A stretch of DNA of 64,000 bases from Oegoconia quadripuncta (GCA_949316235.1 OX438743.1:33945242-34009241); one strand, 5' to 3'; numbered from the stretch's first letter, positions 12,835 to 25,040 are shown. Numbers and translations: made by a program. The notes: generated by a model not told the origin, from the letters alone.

Positions 12835-13182
12835 AATAGGGAAGATTGTGTGGTGGTTTCCCTCTTGCCTTCCACACCGCAGTTTAAGAGCCGGGGTGTT
12901 CCCGCCTCTTAATATCCAGTCAAAAGCCCTTCGTGATACTGTATCTTCGGCCTTCTGCCAGTACTGATGTTGCTGCTGCTCAACACCAGGGGAGACGCTT
13001 ATTTACTGGCGGCGTTGACTCGCCATGTCACGGTCGTCAGTGGATATTGTAGCTTTTTGTAGAGGAGCCCATCCCACAGGACTCGCCACTACCTCCTGTT
13101 AAACCTGCCGCTGTGTGGTCGGGGACTGCTTATTCAACATATTCGCAGCTAACCATCATATCTGATGGCCGTTCACTATCCG

Positions 13183-13264
13183 CCACCTGTGACCCCGTTA
13201 GTAGCCTACAGCTCAGCCCTAACCCACCTGTGACCCCGTTAGTAGCCTACAGCTCAGCCCTAAC
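13183..13264 (-). repeat. 41-bp tandem repeat at LINE 5' end
   Basis: Two identical 41-bp units (13183-13223 and 13224-13264), beginning 'ccacctgtgaccccgttag', lie at the 5' end of the RTE-like LINE. They are followed by three CCTAA units (13261-13275). LINE 5' UTRs often carry such promoter monomers. That role here is inference. Confidence 0.9.
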
Positions 13265-13279
13265 CTAACCTAAAATTTC

Positions 13280-13840
13280 CTTTTTTATCTATCTTAAAAT
13301 ATATTTTTAACTAATTCTAATCCGGCGTGAACCTCGAGGAAGATATCATATCTCGATTTCATATCTTTACTCTGCTTTGTGTGTACAATGGGTAGATAAC
13401 AATTGGAAATTAAAAGCAAAAGCACACAATTGGCATCTTAATCATTAATTTTGCTTTCAAACACTCACTTGTGACTAAAAGTGGATAATTACCTACTTTT
13501 TATAAAGTAGATCAGAGGCTCTTTTCGTACATGCTTCATTTAATTCTAGTCAATTCTCGTGGTTCGTTAGAAATGCAAAAACTTCTATTAGACATTCCTT
13601 GAGAAGCTTTGATATGCAAATTGGACCTCTTAAGAGAAACAATAGATTTGGGTCCGTCCATATTTATCACGGTAAAACTTTTCCGAAGTTTCCGGAATAC
13701 GCATTATGCTTTTTTGTCTCCATTTCTAGGTAAATTTGATTTGAAACTCATAAAATGTAAATTACATAATAATTATAGGTGCCTACTGCGTGGTAACGGT
13801 AACCGGCTCCGTGGCTCAATGTAAACTGCATAGGGGTACA
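13280..13840. other. Unique sequence flanking the LINE 5' end
   Basis: No gene seen. The 71-codon plus-strand frame at 13609-13824 lacks motifs. Confidence 0.45.
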
Positions 13841-13844
13841 AGAC

Positions 13845-13945
13845 GGGGTATCCAGGTCAATACGCATCACCTTCAGCCTCATCTGCACTTAACTTCAGGT
13901 GTGATTGAGGCCAAGTGCTAACCCGTTGTGCATAAAAAAACGGAA
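13845..13945 (+). mobile_element. LINE-type 3' tail (family F)
   Basis: 'aacttcaggtgtgattgagg' followed by 'aacccgttgtgcataaaaaaa' ends in poly(A) on the plus strand. Related tails lie at 42427-42489 (plus) and at 19550-19625 and 24911-25040 (minus). Confidence 0.65.
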
Positions 13946-14550
13946 AGAAGTGACTTCGATTATTCCTAAACTAAACAAGATATAAACTTTTTATTGATAT
14001 TAAAATTGCTCACTAGCAACTAAAAAGAAAGTGGATATGTCCAAAATTTTAATTATCCCTATAGCTACTGTCAAGTAATTGTCTGGAGTATTTACTATGG
14101 CATGGCACTAATATAATTTTTAATAGGTATTAAAAATCGTCTCTTTCCGTTCGTACAAGCCGAGGAAGAGATCGAAAGTAGAATCGTTCAGCCAGTGATA
14201 TGTCTTATCTAAATCTGTCGCCAAATAGCATTGTTGTGCACTGGCTTTTTGGCATAAGATATCCAGTCCCCTAAATAAATTGGGGGTTTAATATTCGGCC
14301 TATCTTCAGTTAATATCAGTTGCGAGTCGAACATAAAAAAAGGCAGCATCAATATTAAATTAAATGCCAAAATGTATTTTAATATTTTCCAAAATAACAG
14401 TTTAGACTAGAAGGTCATTTCAGAGACCTGCGAATGGTATAATTTGAAAAAGTAACCTTCAGTTATGGAACATAATCCTGTATACTATGACGCCAACTTT
14501 TCAGTGATAAGTTTACATTATCATCTTAATATCGCTATTGTAGGTAGTTA
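13946..14550. other. Unique sequence, no gene seen
   Basis: No supported feature. Confidence 0.45.
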
Positions 14551-14816
14551 GTCACGACCTGTATTGGAGTGGAATGGAGTGGTCAGAGATATCCCAAACA
14601 TTTTGGTGTTTCAAACATTAAAAGTTTAATACTTGAAACAACATCCACGGTACACCTTTCCTAATATACAGAAATGCACACGTGACAGGAGGAGAGCCCA
14701 TCGCCGTTAAAATGTGCAAGTCTATGGCTGTTTTTTGGTATAACTAACAAGTCTATGGACACCTACGGGAGAGACGGGTTGGTTGTATTCTTCTACATGC
14801 TGAAACCACACAGCAC
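14551..14816 (+). mobile_element. Interspersed repeat family D, near-complete copy
   Basis: It starts 'gtcacgacc', passes through 'tggtcagagatatcccaaac', 'gaaacaacatccacgg', 'catcgccgttaaaa' and 'acctacgggagagacgggtt', and ends 'ctgaaaccacacagcac'. The same order of blocks occurs at 25141-25326, 61867-62074 and 63304-63554. No tRNA-like A/B box was recognised. It may be a SINE or the 3' part of a LINE. Confidence 0.7.
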
Positions 14817-14887
14817 AAAGAAAGTAATTTTTTAATAGGAAGTCAAATAACCCCACCCAAGTTTTCAGCTTTAAAACATTACTATAG

Positions 14888-15167
14888 CATTCCGCCTGCG
14901 GCTTCGCCTACGTGGAATAACTTTATTACGGAAATTTGTTTATTTCATACTCACTTTATCGTTGGCGGACACTGAACGCCTATAGACGTAATAACAATAA
15001 AACATTTATTGTGTCTAGTTCAGGGTTCGTGAACGTGTTAATCTAGGGTATATTCTAACGATATACCAAATTTCATCCAAATCCGTTTATCCGAATCGCA
15101 GTGATTGAGCTACAAACAAACAAACATCCAAACTTTCGCATTTATAATATTAGTTAGATTGCTTACT
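14888..15167 (-). mobile_element. Lep1-like Helitron, non-autonomous
   Basis: On the minus strand it starts 'tctaactaatattataaatg', close to the 5' core of lepidopteran Lep1-type Helitrons. It ends with a GC hairpin (gtaggcgaagccgcaggc) a few bases before CTA. In between is 'ccaaatttcatccaaatccg' on the plus strand. No coding capacity. Confidence 0.55.
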
Positions 15168-15169
15168 TA

Positions 15170-18135
15170 TGTTTCTAGGTTTCTTATATTTGCTGATCCG
15201 ATTCATAACGTCACTAGTTTTAAGGCAGGCTTCGAATCCTTAATTACTTATTCTCAAACTGAAATCTTTACCGTGGAATTCTGAGTCTTAAAGAGAGAAA
15301 TAGTAAAGATCAATTGCTAGCCCGAAAATATTTGTTCGTCGCACGAGACGATGTGTCCCCTGTGTGCGACCGTCATTTGTTTTTATATTCGTTTTATACA
15401 TCGCGTGGCATTAGAACAAAGCTAAACGCTTCCTGTGTTTGGGTTTTGGGTACAAATAATTCCACTTAGTGGAGCGGTCACCTTTGTATTTTGATAATTG
15501 AATGCCGGTGGGCACTCGCTTAATGTAACTCTAGGAAGTTGTAATGACATCTAAGTACATATAAGTTGTACATATATGTGTGGGGTATTGTGCTGGCCGC
15601 CGCTGTATTATTAGTATTAATACAGTTTAGTTACAATAATGTGTGTATAAGTACGTACTTAATTACCTAAACTTGCAAATAAAAAAATCGTACTTATACT
15701 TAACCCTTTCATGTGCAATGAACCAGACACAATAGAAGTTTTATTGTTGTAACGTGTATAGATGTTTAGTGTCCGCGAAAGTGTTAAACACACTGAACGC
15801 TGTCAAATAACGGGGTTGTTGCTATCTAGTATCTAGTTATTACTAAATCAACAAACTCTCCCACTACTATGATAAAATAAAGATAACCTGGAATAATATT
15901 CTGAACGATGATAATTAATAAAACCCAATCTAATAGAGAAAGGAATTTCGTGTAACAGAGACGTAGTAAAAATATTAGTAAACATTAAATATAATTTTAC
16001 TGCTTGTATGAGTTTAAACTTGACTATTTTACAGGCGGCCACACACGATCAAAGCGAAACCAGAATCTAACTATAATGTTTCAGAAATAAACTACCATCG
16101 ATTTCCGTGGCTTTTCAACTGTACTCTTAATAAATATATCAACGATTCAAGCTATTTACTGAATTTAACAGGTCATTTCACAAGAATAGATTTCGTAGTT
16201 CCGTTTTTAATTTTCATGCATTAAAAATAGCATTTACGATGATAAATCATAAGATTCTGGTAATAATTCTTATTCTTGTCTACTGGAAAAGCGCTTGCAT
16301 CAATAAATTGGTATTATGCCAATATTGAAAAGAACTCAAAGATTGCTTCGTCGTTTGTTCTGTGCCTTAATATACGGCGAATAATTTTTGATGTGACAGA
16401 ATTTCGTGATAAATCTTCATGTCAAACAACAGGCTAAATTGCATCGCTTTTTATGGGATGACTTACCCTAATCGACCCACCGAGCAAGCTGGCATAGATT
16501 TCTGGGAGCTCGTTGCAGCCACGTTGGTCCATGCTGTGATACTCACAATCCCATAGTTCTTATACCACCCCCCCGGTTGGTCCTATTCTACAGGCAACCA
16601 CACGCCCAAATTATTTACGCTTTTTGGCAGGTATTTGGTTAGAGATATGGAATTTTGTTTACAATTTAAACAATTTTTATATTTTATATTCTGAGTTTTT
16701 TCGTGTAATAAAATGAATTGTGCAGCAAAAGTCGTGATTGTGTACAAGTGAATGGAAGTGTAAGTGTATTACTGATGAGCCTTCATATTCCCAAGAAGTC
16801 ACTGTATAAGGCATATGAAAATAAGAATAAATTATTATAATAATTTACACACTTGACACTGGCTGAAATATCGCCCGAATAGGTTGACGATGGCCAATGG
16901 AAGAAAGGAAATTAAATTAAATTCAATATATAATTAATTTGAAAATAGAGATAAAAAAAATGTAATGCCCCATAAATAAACAAACTTGAAACTTCAAGCA
17001 TTTACTTCTTCATTTATACATGATATCATTTCTTGAATGTCAATTTATCTACTGGAAATAATAATGGGATTGCATTTATCTGTCAGTCAGTATGTGCAAG
17101 CTACTACCACTTCGGAAAGGGAAATCTGCATCTGTGGTAAAAGAACCAGCGCAAGAAACCCACAAATAGCTTATACATATAGACGAGATCTTATACATAG
17201 ACACTCCTTGCTAGTCAATTCAAAATACAGGCCACTTTCTGATCACTTACAAAATAAATATATATTCTCGGGATTCTTTTTTGGAAAAAAGAAACTGTCG
17301 AAGTGATTATATTTTAATTTCATTAAAATCTGATAATTGGGGGCAGAACCCACAACCAGAAACTAGAACTCCTTGACAGTAGACAGTAAAGTGCTGTGAT
17401 AGAATTAATAACGACGATATAGTCAGGTGGTATTTGGGAAGATATAGAAAGAAACCCCTCTGCAGTTGGTTGTGTTCCCACTTTTAAAGCGGCTGAATTA
17501 TTAAAATAGTAATATACAACTTCAATATATACATTTTTGATTATCAACTATTACTAAGTGGCAAAATATTTTAGCTATAATAGGTAAACTGTTTGGTGTC
17601 ACATTTGTAACAAAAGCTGCATAGATTTTGTTTTTCAAATTAAATCGTCATTTACCAAACTAACGACGAATGAAATGTACTTGATCACTGCAATCAGAGC
17701 CTACTAGTAACGTCTTATTTAAGAAAGATTTGCAGCACTCTGTAAGTTTTCAGACAAGATTTCTCGAAGAGCTATCCAAAATATCTGGAGTGGGGAGACT
17801 GGTAGCGCTGCCAGAAGACCCAAGAGCAGGCCTGATATAGTTAAGTTCCTATCAAAAACACATAGTTACGCCAAGTAAATCACAAAATTGTCCACAGCTG
17901 ACCTCACGATTGTCAGTGAACAAACGTTTCATGATCGATAGTACAAAACTTTAGCAATGTCAAGACGACGGACGCGGACGAGTCGCTTGAATTCCGCTGA
18001 CCAGAGTTTACTGTGCCAATCGTTCACGGTTCGTCCTTAAACATCTAGACTAGGACTTATATGGGGTCTGGTGTTTGCTTTTCACTGACTAGTGTAATAT
18101 GAGAGCATTAAGATGAAGCGGCCGTTTCGTCGCAT
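15170..18135. other. AT-rich sequence, no gene seen
   Basis: There is no supported gene. 16460-16640 is richer in GC, without a recognised family. 17755-17870 plus contains a frame with 'ISRRAIQNIWSGETGSAARR' that faintly recalls Tc1-type helix-turn-helix segments; too weak to call. Confidence 0.4.
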
Positions 18136-18138
18136 ATG

Positions 18139-18437
18139 GTCAAATTCGCAATCGGTCACATGAAAATCGCAGTTAGTCAAAATTGTAAATCGTGATAATC
18201 GCAAACTGTCAAAATAGCAATCCGTCAAGGCTTAAAGGTGGGATCTCAGCAAGTGACTGCGACTGACTTTTGACTGAGACTGACTTATAAACTGAAGAAA
18301 TAAGAGAAATAAGACATGGCTGTTATGGGCTTAGATCCCTTTGCCTTCTCCTGGAGGAGAGAATGAAATGAATGAATGAACAGAGCGTCAAACTAGCGAA
18401 TCGTCAAAAAGCTAACAGTCAAAATTGCAAATCATTA
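18139..18437. repeat. Degenerate 16-bp minisatellite, interrupted
   Basis: Repeated units of the form 'gtcaaaatagcaatcc' recur at 15-17 bp spacing (some longer) on both sides of an unrelated insert at about 18228-18388. Examples: tcaaattcgcaatcgg, tcaaaatagcaatccg, tcaaactagcgaatcg, tcaaaattgcaaatca. The insert ends in a gaatgaatgaa run, which suggests a retroposed element with a simple tail. Confidence 0.65.
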
Positions 18438-18650
18438 TTATGTCGTCTCCTAGCTGTTTCTACGTCGATTGTATTATTCGTCGTTATGTATTATTCCAGG
18501 GTCATCCGCTATCTGTTTACCACAATTATTCAAAATTTAGCTATTTAGGCATGAAAGCGGAACGAATAACCATCCATACTTTCACATTACCAGCAGGTAG
18601 GTAGTAAAATCATTAGCCAATTGCCAAATAGTCTTAAAAGGCATAAATAA

Positions 18651-19466
18651 TTAAAGATCTGCTATTTCTCTTCTGCTACCGACATGATTAATGTAGACCT
18701 AGTCGCTATTTGCAACTGGGCAAGGAGGTTTGGGTTGCTGGTTAACCCCACGAAATCACAGGCCATCATAGTTGGCAGTCCCCACTATGTTTCGAAACTA
18801 CACGCCATAATATTACCCAGTACCTGTTTTGACGGAACAATAATCCCATATTCCTCTACTGTCAAAAATCTGGGTCTCATTATGGACCAAACACTATCCT
18901 GGACTGCTCACATTGGTGAGGTAAGCCGCAAGATTTTTGCCTCTTTACACTCCTTGAAGAGAATGAAAAACATCCTGCCTATTGAAACCAGGGCTATGCT
19001 AGCGCAATCTCTTCCTTTTCCCCTTTTGGACTATGGCAATGTGGCATATCTTGATCTCACTGAGGAGCTGCTGGAAAAATGGAACGCCTGCAAAACGTGT
19101 GCATGCGTTCCATTTGGACTAAGGAAATTTGACCACATTTCTGCGTTCCGTCTAAAATTAAAGTGGCCTACTATTCGTACTCGGAGAAACTCACATATAC
19201 TCTGTCTTCTGTATAACATCTTATTTAATCCAGCAGCTCCCCAATATTTACGGGAGAGATTCCATTGCATGTGTGACACGAGTGGAGGGCGGCTGCGTTC
19301 GGGTAACAATCTGAAACTTGGTTTCCCCAGTCACCTCACTCACTTTTATACCAAGTCCTTTACGGTCCAGGTTGTGCGATTGTGGAACTAACTGCCACTA
19401 CATCTGAGAAAGTCTCCATCATTTAAAACTAACGTCAAAAAGCTCTCTGGTTCTAATGCGCTATGA
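18651..19466 (+). pseudogene. LINE reverse transcriptase C-terminal fragment (Jockey/CR1-like)
   Basis: This is the 3' part of a non-LTR element ORF2. It starts just after the position where the catalytic 'ADD' would lie and keeps the palm/thumb ('LVNPTKSQAIIVGS', 'LGLIMDQTLSWTAHI') and the C-terminal block ('FGLRKFDHISAFR', 'LLYNILFNPAAPQYLRERF', 'VVRLWN'). It is 5'-truncated, the usual fate of LINE copies. The longest frame (18684-19391) stops at a TAA right after 'RLWN', but the family sequence continues in the same frame ('LPLHLRKSPSF') to a TGA at 19464-19466, so the TAA is a nonsense change. Between about 19076 and 19118 the frame is shifted and later restored: the neighbouring frame reads 'ERLQNVCMR', as expected for the family. 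Several defects show an old, dead copy. Confidence 0.85.
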
Positions 19467-19549
19467 GCGGTAGCTACTTACGATGTATGACATCTCCGTA
19501 TTAAATCCTCTCTTTAAGTATTTCCTTTATTATATAGGTATATATATTT

Positions 19550-19625
19550 TTTTTATGAACAACGGGTTGGTACTTGACCTCAATCACACCTGATGTTAAG
19601 TGAAGATGAGGTCGATGGTGGAAGC
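19550..19625 (-). mobile_element. LINE-type 3' tail (family F)
   Basis: On the plus strand a T-run is followed by 'gaacaacgggttggtacttg' and 'atcacacctgatgttaagtg', the reverse complement of the tail at 13845-13945. The poly(A) end abuts the preceding LINE's own 3' UTR. Confidence 0.65.
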
Positions 19626-19664
19626 GTACTGACCCGGTTTTATTAAGGTATAGTTATGCATTAT

Positions 19665-20483
19665 TATACAGGGCGTCCCAAAGTTATGGGACATGAAGGG
19701 GAAGTACCTTAAATATTGTAGATAGTGAATTTTGCTCAAAGAAGACTTTATGTTATTTTTAAAAGTTAGTAATTCTGCATTCATAGATTTTCTAAAAATT
19801 ACTTGCTTCGGCTGGGAATCGAACCGACTTAAATGTGAAAAAAAAAACACCCTACTTTTATGATGCCAATCGAAAGAATAGCTAAAAAATAATAACTCTG
19901 CCTAAGTAACATAGTATTTTAAAAGAAAGGAACAACATAAAATGATTGAGTCAACTTTCAAGAAAGTTATTTATTGCCGACGACGTTCGAAAAGTAGCGA
20001 TATTATCATTCCAAAGATAGCATTGATTATTCGTAAATAAGTACCCACTTCATAAAATAGGTACTAACATAGTTTTCCTTATTATAAGTGCACGTGTAGA
20101 TGAAATGATAAAACTTGTATTTCAATACGTTTATTTACAAAAAAATACCTACTTAATTGACTACGGCAGTTTCATGTATGTTTTTTATTTGATTAAAATG
20201 ATTAATTTCACGTTGTTCCTTTCTTTTAAAATACTATGTTACTTAGGCAGAGTTATTATTTTTTAGCTATTCTTTCGATTGGCATCATAAAAGTAGGGTG
20301 TTTTTTTTTTCACATTTGAGTCGGTTCGATTCCCAGCCGAAGCAAATAATTTTTAGAAAATCTATGAATGCAGAATTACTAACTTTTAAAAATAACATAA
20401 AGTCTTCTTTGAGCAAAATTCACTATCTACAATATATAAGGTACTTCCCCTTCATGTCCCATAACTTTGGGACGCCCTGTATA
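19665..20483. mobile_element. Foldback DNA transposon with 272-bp inverted arms
   Basis: Left arm 19665-19936 and right arm 20212-20483 are reverse complements with only a few differences, around a loop of about 275 bp. Both ends read 'tatacagggcgtcccaaagt'. Flanks allow a TA, TATA or TTAT target duplication and do not decide between them. Each arm holds the same short open frame (19596-19850 minus, 20298-20534 plus), which is a by-product of the symmetry. No transposase is present, so it is non-autonomous; the superfamily is unknown to me. Confidence 0.9.
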
Positions 20484-20584
20484 TTATTCTTATTACTCTT
20501 ATATATTAGTGTCCAGGTATTTGTTTTAATTTGAATTTACTATAATTTGTATACGCCCAATCTACTGTTTTCTAACTAACCCTA

Positions 20585-20700
20585 TGGTTGAGCGGAAGGA
20601 ATCGCTCTATGGCATAAGTCCGCCGTTGTACTCAAATTCTGTATCAATGCAAAATTTATGTATTGCCTTTTTGTACAATAAAGTGTTTACAAACAAACAA
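20585..20700 (+). mobile_element. LINE-type 3' tail (family G)
   Basis: 'gcggaaggaatcgctctatg' and 'ataagtccgccgttgtac' lead to 'tttttgtacaataaagtgtt' and a CAAA-rich end: a 3' UTR with a polyadenylation-type signal. Confidence 0.6.
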
Positions 20701-20704
20701 GATA

Positions 20705-23700
20705 AAGTAATGCGCCGTTTAAAAGAAGGGGTAGTTCTTTGACAAACTTTGTTCAGTTATATATTTGCTTGATTCAGAGTGATGCAGAAATAATTACAAT
20801 GACCAACTTTTACAGCGCTACTATATTAGTATCATGCAATTATAATTTAATGCAATTGTCAAAGTTTGTAAGATGTTTGATTACGATTACTTCTAGAACT
20901 GCTGTAAAACAACGAAACATTGCCGGCGTCCCAACAGATCTAAGTTGTTTATCTAATAGTATGACAATCGAGTATGGAAAGTATTTACCTAATAAACATT
21001 AGTAATTCTCTGACTTCAAAAATTTCGATATTTTTTCGTCGCTATCAGATCATTGTAGGTCAAAATAAGAAGAGTTTGTTTTGTGTTTTTTCCCCATCTT
21101 TATGTGGGGGTTGAGATGCTGTTTCAATTCTAGTTGGATAATCCAATCAATTGTAAACGGTCACTTTAGTTTTACAAGCGAAATTCTTGGGAAACTATTT
21201 GTCTGATTACTGAAACAGTGCAAAGCAACCCGACTTTCTAATTACATTGCTTACCTATGCAAAGTTTCTAACCCGCTGAGTGTCCATTGCTTAGATTCTT
21301 TGCGTGCATTAATTACTAATACAGGTCGGTAACAACGTAACAGAGAAGGCAATGCATCACATAACATCGCATCGGTAGCACCCATGTTGCTGATTTATGC
21401 AGCTTTATTTAATGGTGGTATTTCATGATAAATCCGTTGATACAACTGTTGGAGCGTTTCTAAAAGAGTTTGACACCAATTACGCTACTACTGGTTATAG
21501 TGGTATTTGTGCTTTACTCAGGTTTAACACTCAGTAGCCTTTAATGACACCCGCGGGACGAGACAGGTTGGTTTTATTTATTTCCTTGTTAGTAACTACA
21601 ATGTTACATATTTAACAGTCACGGTAAAGAGAAGCCGTGTTTTTGCATGATGTACATTTTTGTCAATGAATTCTGTCTCTTTTTTATCATTACTTCAAAA
21701 AATTAATTCACTCACTCATTCTTTTCTACAATAACCACCTAATTAAAATAAATAAAAACCTGGAAACGCCTTTGTGATTTTGAAGCTTTCCATGCGTATG
21801 CTGCATAGAGTATGTCTCACTTGTAATATACATTTTCAGAAATTTCATGATGACCCCTTACCTATGATATCCACTGTACTAGTTCTAGGATAAGTTTTAT
21901 TTATTTTTGACAAACTTAAACTCTAACGGCCGCCAAGGTTTACTTTTTGTGACGTAACTACGACACTTAGACTGTCACGATTTAAAACGTTTGGGTGCTA
22001 CGAGGACAAAAAAAACACACATGTACATAGATACGGGCGAAAAACATAACCCTCCCTTCAGAAGAAAAAAGACGGATAAAGAAAAACTAATTTAAAATAA
22101 AAATACAAATTACCTACATTTGTCTCTATGAAACCTTTTCCACGTCGCTCTCAGAGCGACTGGAGTGTGGCGTAAATAAAGAATTGAATTCCAATCCGCT
22201 AAGCCCACGCAATCTCGTCGCTTTAATTTTGCTTTTTAACGTTTCTATGCTGGAACCGTGGACAATACAACTATGGACCTTTATCTCGAACGATAAGAAG
22301 ATGAATGGAACCCATTGGTAGAATAAACCTTCCAATTGGATAATGTAATGTTTGCATTAAGAAATTAGCAGGCGAATTTGAACACTATTGCTTTGTTTAT
22401 ATTATTTTGTTCTATCGGTTAGATACGATCCTTTTTTGAATACAGATGATTCCAGGAAAAGCATAGTTAAACCAAGGTTCACAATAGTTGGTAAATACAT
22501 ATTTGAATTGAATAAACACGATACCTTTAATCAATCAGGGGACGTACGAACGAAACGTACTTAACAAAAAACTACCTACCGGCTTACATAAAGTGTTGCT
22601 GGTTGGTGGTTGTTAAAAAATTAAATCTAGAATAATTTTAATTTCTTTACCATTCTTTATTCTAAGGATCAACTAAGTTGAAATTCAAACAAAAATTACA
22701 AATTGAACTTGTCCCCTATAAATTTATTACTTGTCTAGACTTCACTGGCTTAACTTTTATCGCTGTGTCCAGTCGAGAAACGTTGGTATCGCGCCGAAGC
22801 GACAGGAAATAAGGGGCAGTGTCCCCACCCCCGGCACGCTGAGATTAATTCACTGAATAAATAAAAGTCAGCGGATTAGGCCAAAGTCGTTTCCTCCCTC
22901 TTAAGCTGACCTCGCGTGCTTTTGTGGAAAAATGCCTTCCACATAAATAAAGTTGGACGACACCAAATCAAAGTGAAACAGACGTATTTGTTGTTTGGGC
23001 GCTGAATGCCTAATTAATATAATGAATACGGCAATAAATCATGTTCTGAAATATTTCCTGTCTCAGATTCTGTTAATTAGGCATAATAAATATGTTTTTC
23101 ATATGGTAAGGGACTTTTTATTTTTGGAACAAAACATGTATATTGTAGTTATTGTACAGACACTAATTAAAACATCAATTTACATCTACGTGCACATTAT
23201 AACTGGACTTACATACCATACTATATTTACACATATAAAACAACCTAAAGATATATGGTGGAACAGCCAGATCAAAAGAGATCATCCGCAAATTACTAGA
23301 AACAAACGAAATATTTCTAAAGACTCTAGAGAGATAAAAAAACTTTGTAATTTCAGCCCACGTTAAACAAATCCGCTCAAATATTTTCCAAGAACAAACA
23401 TTTAACGTGTCCAGGTCAAACAAATGTATGGGAATGATTGTTTTTAGTCTCTGGAGAGTTGGGAAAGGTTGGAAGATGAATCACGAAATTTGAAAAACCT
23501 TTTAAAAATTTCCACAGAGGCAGACGCATGGAGCCATAAAAATTTCAGCGCACGGCTTTTGCACTTACAAAATGAAATAGTGGCTTGTTTTTAGCACAGG
23601 AGAAATTGATATTACCTTAATAAATGTAGGCTAATCTTTTAAGTGCATCCATATAAATGTAACGGTACATATTCGAAAATTCACTATGTCTTTTTAAACC

Positions 23701-24910
23701 AGTACAAATTACAAGTAGTTTCGTATAGATTGGCAATCATCTTACAAACTGTAATAGTAGCAATTGAACAGATGACTAGTTACTAGATTGTCGTCGTATG
23801 AGACAGGTCTGACAGTAATTCAGAAACACATTTAGAACAGTCGAGGCAAACGCGATTCTAGATACGTGTGTGCCGACATGGTCAGAGACGTGGACGAAGA
23901 CGGCTCCGAGGTATGGAGGTACATTACCGCAAATTGCATTAAGGCTAACGTGGACATTCTGCAGTATACGCTGAAATTCAACAGTAATTTAACGATCCAG
24001 ATTAATAGAAGAGTGAAATTCCATACAAATTTAAGGTCTGTGCTTACTTGCTTGTCGCCTTTACCGTATATCACAAAAAGTTATGGTGGAATTGTATGTA
24101 TAATGAAAAAATAAAATTGGTCCTGATCACTTCACCCTTTCGTAAATATTGCCAAAAATGCACAAACAAATGGTGCATCTATCAAATATCCACAACTAAA
24201 AATAAATCTTGGGATTGATATTAAATGAAACGAAGCATCTCAGTTTCCCATTTACTACTACAAAGGAACTGATCGAAGAAGTAGAACGGATCATAAAATG
24301 CACGTCGCTCGAAGAGAAGTCGCTTCAATCAATCACAGACTAATCGAAAATTCCGACTCAATAAGCGAAGAGGCTATCGAGGACGGATTATGTGTCTCAT
24401 TATTAGATATTACTCGGATCACTCCCAGCCATTCTCATTGAAGTAATTCCTTTCAATTCATCCAGTTTTATTTCCTTATGATCAAAGGATAACGAATAAT
24501 TTAAAGGATCTAAATGTAATGCTCACTTAAGTCGAAGGACGGTGTGGATTGTCTTTTGTATCGCTGATTGAAAAGTTTTATAGATTCTCCATTTAGTGAT
24601 TGAAATTACGGAATTGTAAACGAAATCTTCGAAGTCATCTCGAATCCTTAATATTTTATGTAAAAATCTTTTGAAAATGGCTCTCCTTTGTACCTACTTC
24701 TGAACTTTTTATAATTTTATTTGTACAGTCGACTACGGAAATATTATATAACCTTGGAAAACTCCAAATAAATGCATTCGGTACCTTATAGGTATGGTAA
24801 TAAAGTAATGTAATATGTTTTTATACTTTTCCAGGATCACATGTTTTTGTAGTCAACGGTACATTTTGAAAGTTTTGTTAGACACAGACAAATTATTCTG
24901 TAACTTTCTT
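20705..24910. other. Long unique stretch, no confirmed gene
   Basis: No repeat family and no certain gene. A scrap matching family D lies at about 21541-21575. 22735-22965 is GC-richer and non-repetitive. 23866-24114 has open frames on both strands with no known motif. A host exon here cannot be excluded, but I see no splice pair that supports one. Confidence 0.4.
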
Positions 24911-25040
24911 TATGCACAACGGGTTAGTGCTTGACCTCAATATACTCCAGCCAGTATTTGCCAGTGTAAAAAATAATTATTACAATTCCCTAAACAAGTT
25001 AATAATGCTGGGTGAGGATGTCTCCACCACCGTCACTTGT
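24911..25040 (-). mobile_element. LINE-type 3' tail (family F), interrupted
   Basis: On the plus strand 'tttatgcacaacgggttagt' and 'gcttgacctcaat' match family F. After about 75 unrelated bases 'gaggatgtctccaccaccg' resembles the next block. The intervening piece is either an insertion or strong divergence. Confidence 0.5.

Larger units (their letters stand above)
9820..13275 (-). mobile_element. RTE-like LINE, nearly full length
   Basis: This is a non-LTR retrotransposon lying on the minus strand. It has a 5' region with a 41-bp tandem repeat (13183-13264), an apurinic-type endonuclease plus reverse transcriptase reading frame (12834 down to 9857) and a very short 3' UTR of about 40 nt ending in an A-rich tail. 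A tiny 3' UTR and the order endonuclease then RT fit the RTE clade and its relatives. The reading frame is broken once near 12466-12475, so the copy is probably inactive. I could not find a convincing target-site duplication. Clade is a judgement by eye. Confidence 0.8.

Noticed and set aside
13260..13275. Telomeric repeat array
   Set aside because: Only three CCTAA units next to a LINE end; far too short for a telomere or interstitial array.
18139..18437. CRISPR-like array
   Set aside because: Units are 15-17 bp, strongly degenerate and without unique spacers, in a eukaryotic context.
19800..19830. tRNA fragment (tgggaatcgaacc)
   Set aside because: A B-box-like motif only, repeated in both arms of the foldback element; no cloverleaf.
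19596..20534. Two related small genes facing each other
   Set aside because: Their identity is explained by the inverted arms of the foldback transposon.
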